Shown: one piece after another, positions 44,334-56,116 of the stretch
Numbering within the stretch: the first letter of the stretch is position 1
Layout: the number at the start of each line of letters is the position of its first letter
Origin: Lytechinus variegatus
Taxonomy: Eukaryota; Echinodermata; Echinoidea; Temnopleuroida; Toxopneustidae
Assembly: GCF_018143015.1 (NCBI RefSeq)
Contig: NC_054740.1
Location: 56,436,083 to 56,500,082 of the forward strand
Direction: 5' to 3'
Length of the DNA stretch: 64,000 nt
Made by a program: the position numbers and the translations under genes
Notes under the pieces: model-generated
The model's database searches: none
What the model was told of the DNA's origin: nothing
Seen by the model: the letters and a program-made list of their open reading frames with translations, nothing else

Positions 44334-45788
44334 ATGGCAAGTGGAAATATTACCTACACCTTTTTCGACTCTTTCTTAGTCATAGTATGGCTGTTGATCC
44401 TTCCATCTTGTGTACATGATAGCACAATGGCATCCTCGACAGGACCTACAGCCACAGAATCTCCGACAGGATCTGATTTCCCATTTGCTAATAATACATT
44501 TATGACGTCCCGAGATCTGACTTCAGCAGCGACATCTAGAAACGTTGGTGATCATACCAGCACGTCACCAAGTAACTCACCTGGAACAGATGGATCAACA
44601 AACCCTTCGTCTACCGAGCCAACCAGGAGTTCATCGGTGGAGCCTCGGAACAAATCCGATGCGACCTACCCTACAAGCCTTGATCAGACAGAAGAAGGGA
44701 CTGGGCATTCTGCTCCTGAAGACATCATCGCAGATATCAGTTCAGTATCACCTGTGTTGGCGGATGGGAATGAAACACTGTCAGGTTGGCATTGGTATGG
44801 CATGGAGTGGCCTTGGTATCTGATCATTCAGGCCATTTCAGGAGTTGTAGGAATTGTTGGCAATCTCCTTGTCATTCTGGTGCTCTTTCAGAGAAGGTCC
44901 GCTGGTCGATCAACCGACACTTTAATCGGGGGACTGGCGTGGGCAGACTTTCTGACATCCATCTTCATAATCCCAATTCCCAATGAGCAGAGAATCCCTG
45001 CAACATGGTTGGGTGATATGTACTGCAAGCTCATTCACACTTCCTACTTCTTATGGGTCAGTGTTAATGCTTCTACCTACATTCTCATGGCAATATCCAT
45101 CGAACGCTTCATCGCCATTTCTTACCCAATATATTTCAACCGGGTCCTCACAAAGAGTCGTATCCAGTTTGTCATTTTAATCATCTGGCTCTTATCAGTT
45201 TTGTCTACTATCTTCGCTTTCTTTGTGGAGTTTATAGACCCTACAACCAAAAGGTGCATGTTCAGATTTCCTTCTCCAGAAAGCCAGGTCATCATCGGCT
45301 ACTACTGGTTTTTCCTCCGTATGGTCATCCCGATGCTTACAATGCTAATCACGCAGACCTTGATAGCAAGGGAGCTCCACCGTCAGTCCATCCGGTTCAA
45401 GAGCGACAAGGACAGTTCCACAACCAAGACGGTTCATCTGGTGGCTAGGAACCGTGTCCTGAAGATGATGTTTGAAGTCATCATCATCTACATCATCTGC
45501 TGGGCTCCTAACCTAATAGCTTACATGGGTACCGTCATGGGCTTTGTCCCACCATCGTACATTGGTTCTCCTCTTCACCATACCCTGACAGTCCTAGGGT
45601 TCTGTAACTCTTGTGCCAATCCGTTCATCTACACCGTCCGTCATCCCCAGTTCCGAGAGGCTCTCAAGGGTATGCTCACCTGTGTCAGGGGTGGAACTTC
45701 GCCCCTCTTTGAACAGAAGATGGAATCGAGCTACGCATCTCGCACATACGGACCAGGAGATCAAACAGACGTGGACAAAGAGGTGTAG
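44334..45788 (+). CDS. Class A (rhodopsin-like) GPCR, probably peptide-type
   Basis: 484-residue seven-helix receptor in one exon. I chose ATG 44334 because it has a good context (AACATGG), directly precedes a hydrophobic signal-like segment (SFLVIVWLLILPSC), and lies 15 bases after a strong splice acceptor (CCATTCCAG, exon from 44319). An in-frame ATG at 44247 would lie in the intron. Residues 25-150 are Ser/Thr/Pro-rich with Asn glycosylation sites (NNT, NKS, NET). Helices run from about 158 to 435. Class hallmarks: N177 (GIVGNLL), D205 (LAWAD), C231 and C308 as the disulfide pair, ERF 257-259 in place of DRY, CWAP 389-392, NPFIY 429-433. A short third loop and a basic amphipathic stretch after helix 7 fit G-protein coupling at the plasma membrane. 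The ligand is unknown; a neuropeptide is the best guess. The frame is intact. Confidence 0.88.
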   Translation: MASGNITYTFFDSFLVIVWLLILPSCVHDSTMASSTGPTATESPTGSDFPFANNTFMTSRDLTSAATSRNVGDHTSTSPSNSPGTDGSTNPSSTEPTRSSSVEPRNKSDATYPTSLDQTEEGTGHSAPEDIIADISSVSPVLADGNETLSGWHWYGMEWPWYLIIQAISGVVGIVGNLLVILVLFQRRSAGRSTDTLIGGLAWADFLTSIFIIPIPNEQRIPATWLGDMYCKLIHTSYFLWVSVNASTYILMAISIERFIAISYPIYFNRVLTKSRIQFVILIIWLLSVLSTIFAFFVEFIDPTTKRCMFRFPSPESQVIIGYYWFFLRMVIPMLTMLITQTLIARELHRQSIRFKSDKDSSTTKTVHLVARNRVLKMMFEVIIIYIICWAPNLIAYMGTVMGFVPPSYIGSPLHHTLTVLGFCNSCANPFIYTVRHPQFREALKGMLTCVRGGTSPLFEQKMESSYASRTYGPGDQTDVDKEV

Positions 45789-46182
45789 ACGGAGTGAAAC
45801 GACATGCTCCTGCGACATCTGCTCCGGTCTTAGTATCCAAGAGGAATATCCTCAGAATGATGTAAAGATTAGGATTTATTTATTTTGGAGGTTAGGTTTT
45901 ATATTTGGCCTTACGTGCAGATTTTCCACCGGACCGATTGTCGCCGGAGCAATTGTCATGGAACCGTGTAGACGGTGGCACCGGAAACTGATTCTGATGC
46001 GGCAAAGGTTTGGAGGGGCGGAGATCACTGGTCGGCATGTGCCGGCACCACTGGGTGGGGGTGTTCGGAACCTGGTCCCATTAATATCATGAAAAGTTTT
46101 CAACAATGACTGTCAGTAAAACCAAGAGTTTTAATTAGACTATAGAAGCACTGATCTCTTACCGTATCTGTTACATAATCCT
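45789..46182 (+). other. 3' flank / probable 3' UTR of the GPCR gene
   Basis: GC content stays higher for about 300 bases past the TAG-ended exon, as in a 3' UTR. No canonical AATAAA is obvious before the next MITE. A 159-codon frame in another phase crosses the stop and is a shadow. Confidence 0.35.
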
Positions 46183-46480
46183 GAGTTTTTGCGTTTACTA
46201 CGGGGAAACTCTCTACAACGCGCCAATCCCTTTCAAAATGCAAGTCAAATCACAATGGAGAGCTGAGAGGCTTTTGTCGAAAGTTGGTGGACCGGGGCAG
46301 CATCGGAATCTCTTGACTCTGGACAACGCCCGGTGCAAATTTTCGGATGATCTGCTGTCCTAGACCACCAACTTTCAACAAAAGCCTCTCAGCGCTCCAT
46401 TGTAATTTTAATTGCATTTTCAAAGGTCAAAGGAATCTATGCGTTGTAGAGAGTTTCCCTATAGTAAAAGCAAAAACTGC
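46183..46480. mobile_element. ~300-bp foldback MITE
   Basis: Ends GAGTTTTTGCGTTTACTACG and the inverted CTATAGTAAAAGCAAAAACTG continue into AAACTCTCTACAACGC/GCGTTGTAGAGAGTTT and an inner pair GAGAGGCTTTTGTCGAAAGTTGGTGG/CCACCAACTTTC. A ~70-bp GC-rich centre is unpaired. It has no coding capacity. Confidence 0.8.
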
Positions 46481-48530
46481 CCATTGACAAAATGTCACTG
46501 TTTTCCAGCTCCATGATAATGGTTCCTATATATACACATGTAGAAGTGACATAAAGTGTCAGTAGCGTTCAGAGGGGGGGGGGGGGCAAGAGCCCCCCCC
46601 CCAAAAAAAAAAGGAAAAAGGAGAAATGGACAGATGGGTGAAACATGATATTAAAATCTTTCACAAAATTTGATTTTTGTAATTTACGCAATACGCCATA
46701 TCTAGCCCCCTCAAAATTTTTGGCGCATATGATGCCTCTGCCAACTGTCTTATAGATGTGACAATACAAAATATGATCAAATCACCAGGATGTAAGAATG
46801 TAGATTTCGTTTTCCCTTCAAAACCTTGGTATTACGTTGTTGTGTTATTTTCATTATTTCGTTTCCGAAATATTGCATTGTATTCAATATTCGGCCCTTT
46901 AATCGTATCATTTCAACAAAAGCGTAGCATACCATGGTACATTAAATTGGTGCTTCTCTTTGACTCACTCTGTTTGCTCCCTCAGAAAATGTTCAGAAAA
47001 AAAGGCGCATTGATTGATTGATTATAATTTGCCAAGTAACCAAAAACGTAAAAATTGATTTTCTCCGTCGAAGAATAAATCGATAGGCTTGAACGGACTA
47101 ACCTACGAAAGCTCGAAAGCTGTCTCCATCGGGGTACTCGAAACACATTAACCAGTATACATGATGGGACTTTGTGAAGGTTGATTAAATTCTACCCAAC
47201 TTTGGTCGGAGAGTGCCAAACATCTTATTAGATTAATTCAGAGACGTTACATTAATCCACCACTCGCACTCATCATATTCAGAAAATGTGTTTATCGATT
47301 ATGTTTCATAGAGAACAAAATAATTTCATTTTTTTTTCAGTTGTATGTTTCTTAAAATATTCTAGATATTTTGTGAAAAGTGGTCAAGTTTCCATATGTC
47401 AGGATGGGATAGGTAAGTTTGATACTATTATCATGCACCATGTAAATAAATGGTTTCATTGTACAGCCGAACTTGTGATATCTTAGTTGTTCAATAATAG
47501 CACAATCATAGACTATAAAGTATAATAAATTCACATTATGCATCAATCTAAATCTCTTTGTTATTATTGCAGGGGGGGGGGGCAAAACACACGAAATAAT
47601 AAGAAATATTTACATGCTCATTAAAATGTAATGCAAATTAGGTGATTCGCTGTACGATTTCAACTTCTCTACATATACATTAGAAGAGAGAAAATCGAAA
47701 TGCATTTTCATTTTTTTTAATATGCTCTTTATCTTTATTATACACAACTGCACGATGGTCTATAAACTTATTTGACAAGGTAAAGTGTGCCTGACCTGAT
47801 ATATACATGTACGGCGTCTGGCAATCCAAAGCATGGAGTGAACCAATGTTTGATTTTTTTCATATTGGAACATGGCCTAAAAATCCATATAACTTATTTT
47901 TAGAGTAATGGCCCTCAAAATGGTTATCCAATTAGATTAGAGCAGGAGGGCCGACTGCCCTGTGATTTTTTACGAGTGACAGAAAAAATAGCAAAAAGGA
48001 AATTAATGAAGTTGAAAATAGAGGGGAATGGGGAAGGTAATGAATAAAGGCCGGAGAGAAGTGACAAGATTCCGGGGACATGATGTGGCACTATGAATTA
48101 TAATACCATTATTTACTTTCATTGTGAGAGGGGGAAAAGCCAGGTATATCGGCATTGCTTGTGAGTTCCTGCAAATAAGTGAACTTAGATTAAAAAAAAA
48201 ATTACCAAAAGCAAAAAAAAAGGGAAATAAGGTTAAGACAGGAGAAGAGGAAGAAAAAAAGAAAGAAAAGTAAATGACACAGGGTAAGGGTATAATTGGA
48301 TAATAATGTTATCAATAACGATAATAATGATAACAATAATAATGATAATGATATTAATTATAATTTATGATAATAAAAATTACTATTATTCATATATATT
48401 AAAGATTTCTTTCGCGCTTAGCACTCACAATGCCTTGAGAAAAAAATCTGATAATCTGCTCAAGAGGATAAATCGAACGCGATTCGAGTGTAATTAATTT
48501 TGTTTCAACGAGATTGGCACCTGTTCATTT
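46481..48530. other. Spacer without supported gene
   Basis: Contains a G run at 46573-46586 with adjacent C and A runs, a G run at 47572-47581, purine-rich DNA at 48190-48270 and AATAATGATA repeats at 48300-48370. An 87-codon plus-strand frame at 46758-47021 has no recognisable domain. Confidence 0.4.
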
Positions 48531-49123
48531 TAAAGGTAAAGTCCACTCCAGAACATTGTTGATTTGAATAAATAGCGAAAAATCAAACGAGCATAATGCT
48601 GAAAATTTCATCAAAATCGGGTGTAAAATAAGAAAGTTATGACATTTTAAAGTTTAGCTTTTTAACAGTTATATTCAAAGCTCAGTGACATGCAAATGAG
48701 ACAGACAATGACGCCCCTCCCTCAATCACTATATCTTTTGTTTTCTATTGTTTGAATTATACAATATTTCATTTTTTACACATTTGACAATAAGGGCCAA
48801 CTTGACCGAACCATATAGTATTAAAATCATGCTAATTCCATGTGTTCAGGTAGGAATTAATCTTTCACTTGTCAATGAAGAGAAAATTAGAATATTTCAC
48901 ATTTCATAATATAATAAGATACAAACTAAATAGTGAGTGGATGACATCATCAGTAACCTCATTTGTATATCGACCAGGATAACTGTTTTGTGAAATTAAG
49001 CGAAACTTCATCGCTTTCTTATTTTACATCCGATTTTGATGAAATTTTCAGTGTTTTGCTCGTTGGATCATTCTCTTCTTATTCAAATCAACCTTTTTGT
49101 TGGGGTGGACTTGTCCTCTAACA
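48531..49123. mobile_element. Inverted-repeat MITE of the AAGTCCACCCC family, uninterrupted
   Basis: Left end AAAGGTAAAGTCCACTCCAG and right end TTGGGGTGGACTTGTCCTCT are inverted. Paired subterminal blocks follow (GTTGATTTGAATAA; GCTGAAAATTTCATCAAAATCGG with CCGATTTTGATGAAATTTTCAG). This is the best-preserved copy in the window and the reference for 1-316 and 4256-4925. Confidence 0.8.
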
Positions 49124-51656
49124 TAAAAAAGTTTAATATACTTTTGAAAAAAAAAGCTCAAAGCGCGATCAAAATATTTTTTGGTGAGTTGAATCGAAAG
49201 CGGAGTATTATAGGCGCAATTACTTTAGGCCTTATCGTCTTGAAAGTATTCTTAATATATATATATATATATATCTTCGTAGTTATATTTCGCCTTTCTG
49301 TGCTTTATATGCAGTTAAACAAAATGGAGTCAAAGAGTTAGATAAGAATAGGCATGAATTTGGAGATTTGTTTTAATCATATATCGATAAGTAAGCAAAA
49401 TATCGAAATTGGCACATCTCGCTCACTGAAGTTCACCCTGACAAAAAAATCATTGTAAATATAGGAGAGAAAAATAAAAAACATGGGGAAAATTCAGCAA
49501 AGATTAAAAAATGCAATTAGATTTTTTTTTTAATTTGTGACATCATATGCGAGCAGCTACCCCAGATAAGTTTAGTAACAAAAATCAATGAAATATCTTT
49601 TTTCAACAAAAAAGAAATAGAGGAATATTTGTAATGTCCCTTCACTATATATAAAAAAAAAATTTCACACCTGCTCCTGAAAGGAAACTGAAGTAATCAC
49701 GAACCATTTCTTAAATGATTTTTTTTGTTATCTATACAACAAACTATTCTTCAGGGTGAACTTTCCCATTTTAGGTTGTACTTGACAAGATTGGTACACA
49801 GCATGTACATTTGTGTTATATTACAAACGTTGATTGTACCAGCTCGGTTGTTTTGAAAATGTTATTTTGATCTTTTAAAGTTTTTGTTGCATCAGTATTG
49901 ATCATTGGATTGTATGTTTTATTGTTAATGATGTTGAAAATATATAGTAATTAAATTAAACTGAATACAAAAAACATAGTCATAGGGTGAGTGATTTCTC
50001 GAAGTGTTGCGAGTCGCTACTTGTTTTGCACAGTATAACATCAGACAGTACTGTGCTAGTTATAATTCAATGTTATTTCATCATCTTCATACGATTTAAT
50101 CTGTTAATCATCGGTGAACATAGTATATGCACGCATTTTTTTAGTAGAGTGGAATAAGTACATCTATACCTGTGGGATATAATCCTGATTAATAAACAGA
50201 GATCAATACAGCAATTTGCTTGTCAGGACAATCAATAACTTTCTATTAAAATCACTTTCCCCAGTGAAGCAAACCGGTCTTATTGGGCTTTTTGTAGTTG
50301 TAATTGAATTTTAATGAAAAAAATTGACAGGACATTTGCAGGAAATGGGGAATATGACTGGTCGTTAAATTCTAATCAAGGCTTGCTGAGTGAGTTATCA
50401 AAGAAGCATTCTAATTCTAGTGGGATATTAATGTCATGAACAATGGACTCCTACGAACTTTTACTATATTTGGTATTTGATATACTCCCTCTCTCTCCCT
50501 CTTCCCCTCTCTTTCCTTCATTCTATAAACAGACTGCGATGAACCATCAAACACAATCAGATGAAATTACACAATTTGGCGACACTTATTTTATTTCATT
50601 GACATCATCAAAAATGCATTTAATCATAACAGTATGATCACAATTATCCTTGCACGTTTTATTGTTAATTCTTTCACCGAATAAAACAGAGGTTGTATAG
50701 TAACAGCGTTAACTGTCGGATACAGCACAGTTCATTTTTATTAAATACATAAATTTCACGAGCGTTTTTATGATTTAATCTTATTTCTAAAATGGCATCA
50801 CTTCTTCATGTCTCTACATGTATTTGTCAAAGAAGTGGCAATTATATACTTTCTTATATTTGTCATATTTTCCTGTACAAGTAGATATAACTTTTCACTA
50901 ATAATGCTACCCCTTCATGCAATTAGGTAATAATACTTTTTTTGCTACATGTACATATATTTTATCAAACAACTATTATACTCTATATATCTTGCTCAGC
51001 GAGAGCATAATGCATGCAATAAAATTCAACTGTATATATAACATTTTAGTACTGACATTTTTTTTCTCGATAAAAGAAAACGCACATTAAATCAACAATA
51101 TGGTAATTACTTCGTTATGCACTCACGGCTACAGTTTTGATAACATTGATTCAAATGGGCAGGTCAGTACAATTTGGAAATATCATTTATTATATTCATA
51201 AAATTAAATATTTCTTTGTGCCTTACATTTATGATTAAATCTAAAGCAATTTGCTTATCAATGCCTTTAAATTTCATACAATAAAGCATGAATATAGTAT
51301 TGTAATTTTTTACTGATATAAATCTACACCGACATCATTTCAATTTGAGTTTGATTGTAACGATATAAATGAATGAAATAAAAATAAACTGATTATATAA
51401 CAGGCAAAACAGGTAAAACATTAAAAAGACAATGCACTTCATCTTCATTTCATATTGGAGTATATACTATCTCAGGTTTACATAATACGTCAATATATAT
51501 TAGAGCTGGAATCCAAAAATTACATAATAAATGACAGATAGCAGTATAATTTGGAATGATGCTTCCAAAATAGTGGAAATGTATCTAAAAAAAGATAAAA
51601 ACTGGATGATTTTGCAGCTGCACAAGCAAGGAACTATTCTTGAATAAAACAATTGC
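49124..51656. other. Spacer without supported gene
   Basis: AT-rich, with a short (AT)n at 49255-49273 and a pyrimidine-rich CTCCCTCTCTCTCCCTCTTC tract at 50485-50516. The 101-codon frame at 49036 begins inside the MITE. No exon-like block is recognised. Confidence 0.4.
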
Positions 51657-51895
51657 AGGAAACAAATACACGTGCATTCCCTCTAAGGGCTAAAACAATG
51701 GTGTTAAAATGCCACATCAGTCTACATTACAATACATGGTATTAGCTCAATATCCACTGGTGTTAACTAACATATTATGTTTGTTTGGTGTAATATACAT
51801 CCCTAGAGTGTAAATTCTAACACCCTATAACACCACCAAAGGATGTTATTGTGAACACCTTAGTCTAAGTACAGTGTAATAGAATGTGCATGATG
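51657..51895. repeat. GGTGTTA/TAACACC-rich element, degenerate
   Basis: Words TGGTGTTAAAATG, ACTGGTGTTAACTAAC, CTAACACC and AACACCTTAG recur. Inverted ends are only suggestive (CTAAGGGCTAAAAC and CCTTAGTCTAAG). The vocabulary matches 22033-22261 and 57059-57625. Confidence 0.4.
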
Positions 51896-52142
51896 ATAAG
51901 AATGTATCATGGAATGTGCAGAAAAGAAAGGAAAAAAAAGGTGATGGATCTTGTTTCGGGGGGGGGGGGGGGCTAGGGGGAATGGGAGAATGGGAGATTT
52001 TTTTTTTCAGAACTGAGACTTAAATAGTGCCAGCAGATAACCCCATGATAAATATCAACAAAATATTACTCTGACATAATACCTTATTTTGATATATTTG
52101 ATTTATCATTATGTAATAGATAACATTATCAAATTATTATCA

Positions 52143-52281
52143 TTATTTGTCTGTCATCACCTGTGCCCGGGAGGCGAAAAGCGAACTGAACCACTATGAC
52201 CCACAGGTCTCTCCTCCCGATAGGACTGAGTGGGGAGTAAAACCACTACTACACCTGGGGTTCCCCCTACTCTTACACTCA
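52143..52281 (-). mobile_element. SINE fragment (body end only)
   Basis: Minus-strand copy of the last ~135 bp of the SINE at 784-1172 and 52594-52962, including GGGAGGCGAAAAGCGAACTG (plus-strand reading) and the (TTA)n-like tail at 52134-52147. The tRNA head is missing, so it is 5'-truncated. Confidence 0.7.
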
Positions 52282-52593
52282 ACTGTTTTGCAGAAACAAA
52301 ATAAGATGTGAAACTTTCTAGACAGTCCAATATGACGACATAGTCCACCTTGGAACTGGTCTTAAAGTTTCAGTTTCTTACTTTGTAACTACCATGAACG
52401 CAATTTAGTCGAACATTTTGAGCTGGCATAGGAGGCATACGTGGGCCTGTTTCAGGTGGAGATGCATTCAATCGCAAATGAAAAAAACAACCAATGTTAA
52501 GTTTGAAATGCACATTTCTGTTCAGTTGAAAATTAATTTGTGTCTTGATATTATTTTTCTAATGCATTGAACTGTTCTGCTACAAGACCCCCG

Positions 52594-52962
52594 GATTGAA
52601 GTTGGCTCAGTCGGGAAAGCGTCTGCCTGTTGAACCCAAGATTGTGGGTTCGAATCCTCCCAGGGCGGATGACTGAAGCCAGTGCATGGTGTGTAAATGT
52701 CTCTCCCCTGTTCCATAGATGCAGGCTATGTTACAGAGGAAAACACTCCGTCCCTCGGATAGGACATTAAATGAAGGAGAGGAGAGTCACCATCTTTGCA
52801 AGTTAATTAAGAACCCATTGCACTATTCATATAAGAGTAGGGGGAAACCCCGGTGTAGTGGTCCACCCCCCCCCCATTAGTTATATCAGGAGAGACCTGC
52901 GAGTCATAGTGATTCAGTTCGCTTTTCACCTCCAAGGCACAGGTGATGCCAGACAAATAATA
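52594..52962 (+). mobile_element. tRNA-derived SINE, copy with Asn-like head
   Basis: The head at 52600-52672 has A box GGCTCAGTCGGGAAAGC, anticodon-like loop CTGTTGA (GTT) and B box GGGTTCGAATCC. The body then matches the minus-strand copy at 784-1172 through TCTCTCCCCTGTTCC, AACACTCCGTCCCTCGG and GCGAGTCATAGTGATTCAG. It ends in an AATAAT tail. Only about 310 bp separate it from the inverted fragment at 52143. Confidence 0.8.
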
Positions 52963-55900
52963 ATTCAGTTTCATAAGTCTTTGATGGACCCAGTTACACA
53001 AAGAAATACTATTAAATTTCAAGTAAAGAGTACTGCTAAAAATGTGACAAATCGTGTCATCTGATTGAGTGTTAGCAGATACGTTGCACATAAACAGTCA
53101 GAAAACAAGTTATATGGAAACAAGACCAATATTTGATTGTCTGAAAGTGAAGTCACTTATAATCTCCAGACCATGAGTTGGTTCGACATGTAGAGTAAAT
53201 TGTCATGCTCTTTTTACAAATAAAGATAGAAACTAAATACCATAAGGCGAAGAACAAGAACATTTCAGTTTTTTCAAGGCTGAAAATCAGTATTTTGGAG
53301 AGGAAATTAGTATTTTCACAGGAATACCATAGGACAACACATACACAAACTTAAGAAATCAGTATTTTGCATGAAACCATCAGTATTCTTCTCTATTTTC
53401 AGTACTAAATACGGAAAATCAGTACTACTTGGCAGCTCTGCCGTATACTGTAACCAGTGTTGTTATGAAATGAAACAATATTTAAACTGCACATTGGCTC
53501 TTGATGAAATTTTCCAGTGCTATTCCTGTTTGATTTTTCTCTATTCATGCAAATCAACTTAGAGCCTTAAGTACAAAAGCATGTTAATTTCATACACTTC
53601 AAGAAAAACATCAATAAATAGGATTTGAGATAACTTATTGCTCTTGAAAAGAATATAAAGAAAATGTGACATGGAATGGAGTTCAGATAAAACAGATTGA
53701 TAAAAACACAATACCTAGATATAGCACAATAAAGGTATAGTTTAATGAAAGTAAATTGTAAACACACACATGGCATTTAAATAATTTTTGTTGATATCAT
53801 CTTTAATAAATACAACATATACATATTATTAAGTGTTGACACAATGTGAATAAAATAGCTATTTACAGCTGATATAGAAAAAGAAAGCATAGATGTGCGT
53901 TTTAATAATGGTTACTTCACACAAGCAACCAATGAGATATGTCACAGTAATTAAACAATAAAACATGTTTTTTTTTAATTATTGATGTATATTCTTTCAA
54001 TAGTACATTTACATTTACATATTCCTGCCTTGATTTAATCATAAATAGCTCATAAATAAAATGCCTGAAATATAATTGTGCTACTGATTCTTTTTGTATA
54101 AGTATTGTACCATGATATGTGAGCCATTTGTAAGAAACTATTTTCTCGCAAATGTATATGCATAGGTAAATTAAACAAATAAGTTTCCTCAGATCATAGT
54201 CAAACTTATCATAATATCTATCACCTACCCACAGTAACAAAGTCTTTTATTATCTAAACTAGATATTTTTTATTTAATTCTACCGAATGTATAAATGATA
54301 TACTTCACGTGGATTCTAACAGTGTAAACATGTTTATGAAATTCCATGGCATATTTTTCATCGTACTTAATCACATGCTCCGGAATGATTATAGAATATA
54401 GACAGACGCATGAATTGATAAGCAGATTTACAGACTATTATGGGATGCTTTAATGATCTCAGTCTCATATATTCAGTGTTTTAATATTAACATTCTATAT
54501 AACTACTATTAACCTAAAACGTGCCACTGTTCATATTGTAAAGTTGAAGAGTTTTTTTCCTGGATGATACTTTATTGATTTCATAGTATTATAATATTTC
54601 TAATTTTCTTATAAGAATAGGAAAATGTGTCCAAATTAATAGGTGTAATATCAAACTAGACCTGTGCATAACTTTGATCATGCAATAAAAAATAGATCAC
54701 TATATAAATGTACAGTAAATCGTATCTCACATTGCAGAGTATAACATCTAAATAAATATATTTATAACATCATTTTGTCTTGATCTGATAAAGGAATTGG
54801 GCAGGGTTATTAAAATTCTGTTTTATAACATAATCTTATAGGAAAGCTTCTTAAAGGTCTGTGCGTCTGTGCTGCATCTCGTTTAGCAGAAATCCACCTG
54901 AAGGCGCTAAGCGTATTGCTCATTGCTTTGTCTCTGACAATATATCAGGATTAGTGATAAAAAGATGTTTGCAGGATTTCTGCATAAAGGACGCTGTTCT
55001 AGCTGACCCCTGTTAACAAACCAGACGAATTTGAAATCCTATTCTAACATACCAGTATTAGGTTAACGAATATGCCTACCACAAAATTTTCTCTTGAAAA
55101 CAAATTCTTCAAATTTACAACATGAATACAAGCAATGAATGAATTACTTGTATCCAAACATGCATGGATATATGAGTTCTAAATTTCTAGGTAATGTCAT
55201 TCAAAAGCTGATTAGTATCTAATATTGTTATCATATAATTTTTAAATCTAATTTTGAGATGGGTGGCCAAGTTCTTAAGGCACGTTACAATGGAAAACTG
55301 TTTTTTAAACATTTACAGAGAAAGTTGTTTCAATTTCTACTCTAGTATAAACTTATTACAATAAAAACAATGTTATTTTTCCCTTCACGCTTTACACACT
55401 TTTAGATGAAATGTTTCAGTTTTACTTTATTGCTTTTAAGATTCCCTTGTTTAAACCTAATAAATTGACTCTCCGCTACTTTGGGCAATTTCTCAATGAT
55501 TGACTTTACAAAAATGGAGAAAAAGTAAGAAACTCTGAAAGTAAAACAAACTTTACAATATAGAAATTACCATAAAGAGCAAGACAAAAAAAAAATAGTA
55601 AAAAAAATTACAAAGAAGACTGACTTATTATCTCTGTTAATAGCACAGAATTTTTAACAATTGTAAACGGTGCTTCCATAATATTTGCTGTAACAAATAT
55701 TGCACTAAAATAAGCAACTCAAGATCAAGTCAAAACTAACTTCAAAACCTAAATCTGTAGCAGTGCTACACGAATGGGCCTATAAATCACCTTCACAATC
55801 TTAATCCTATGTATTTAGAGACACAGGCAATCATTGCAGAGGCAGTCCGTGGTGCGCTACCACACATACATATTGCAATAACTTAATTGCACCATCCAAG

Positions 55901-56116
55901 TAAAAACATAAAAAATGTTTGATCCTTTTCTCAATAGAAAAAAAGAAAGAGCTTCTCTACACTAAGCAATTATTTATTGAAAACTTGTCTAATGTATCTT
56001 TTTCATAATAAAAATGCAATTATAAAATATTCTTTTTGGTAGGCTTTTGCTTAAGTCGGTGCAAGATTCATCGAACCTTTGCTTCCAGATGGTGTATTTC
56101 TTACACAGCACAATAT
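52963..56116. other. 3.1-kb AT-rich spacer without supported gene
   Basis: No tandem repeat, MITE or exon-like block is recognised. The 107-codon minus-strand frame at 53917-54240 is AT-driven. The sequence could belong to introns or 3' UTR of a neighbouring gene, but nothing shows it. Confidence 0.35.

Noticed and set aside
45613..46092. 159-codon frame overlapping the end of the GPCR
   Set aside because: Shadow frame of the receptor C-terminus and its GC-richer 3' flank; no recognisable features.
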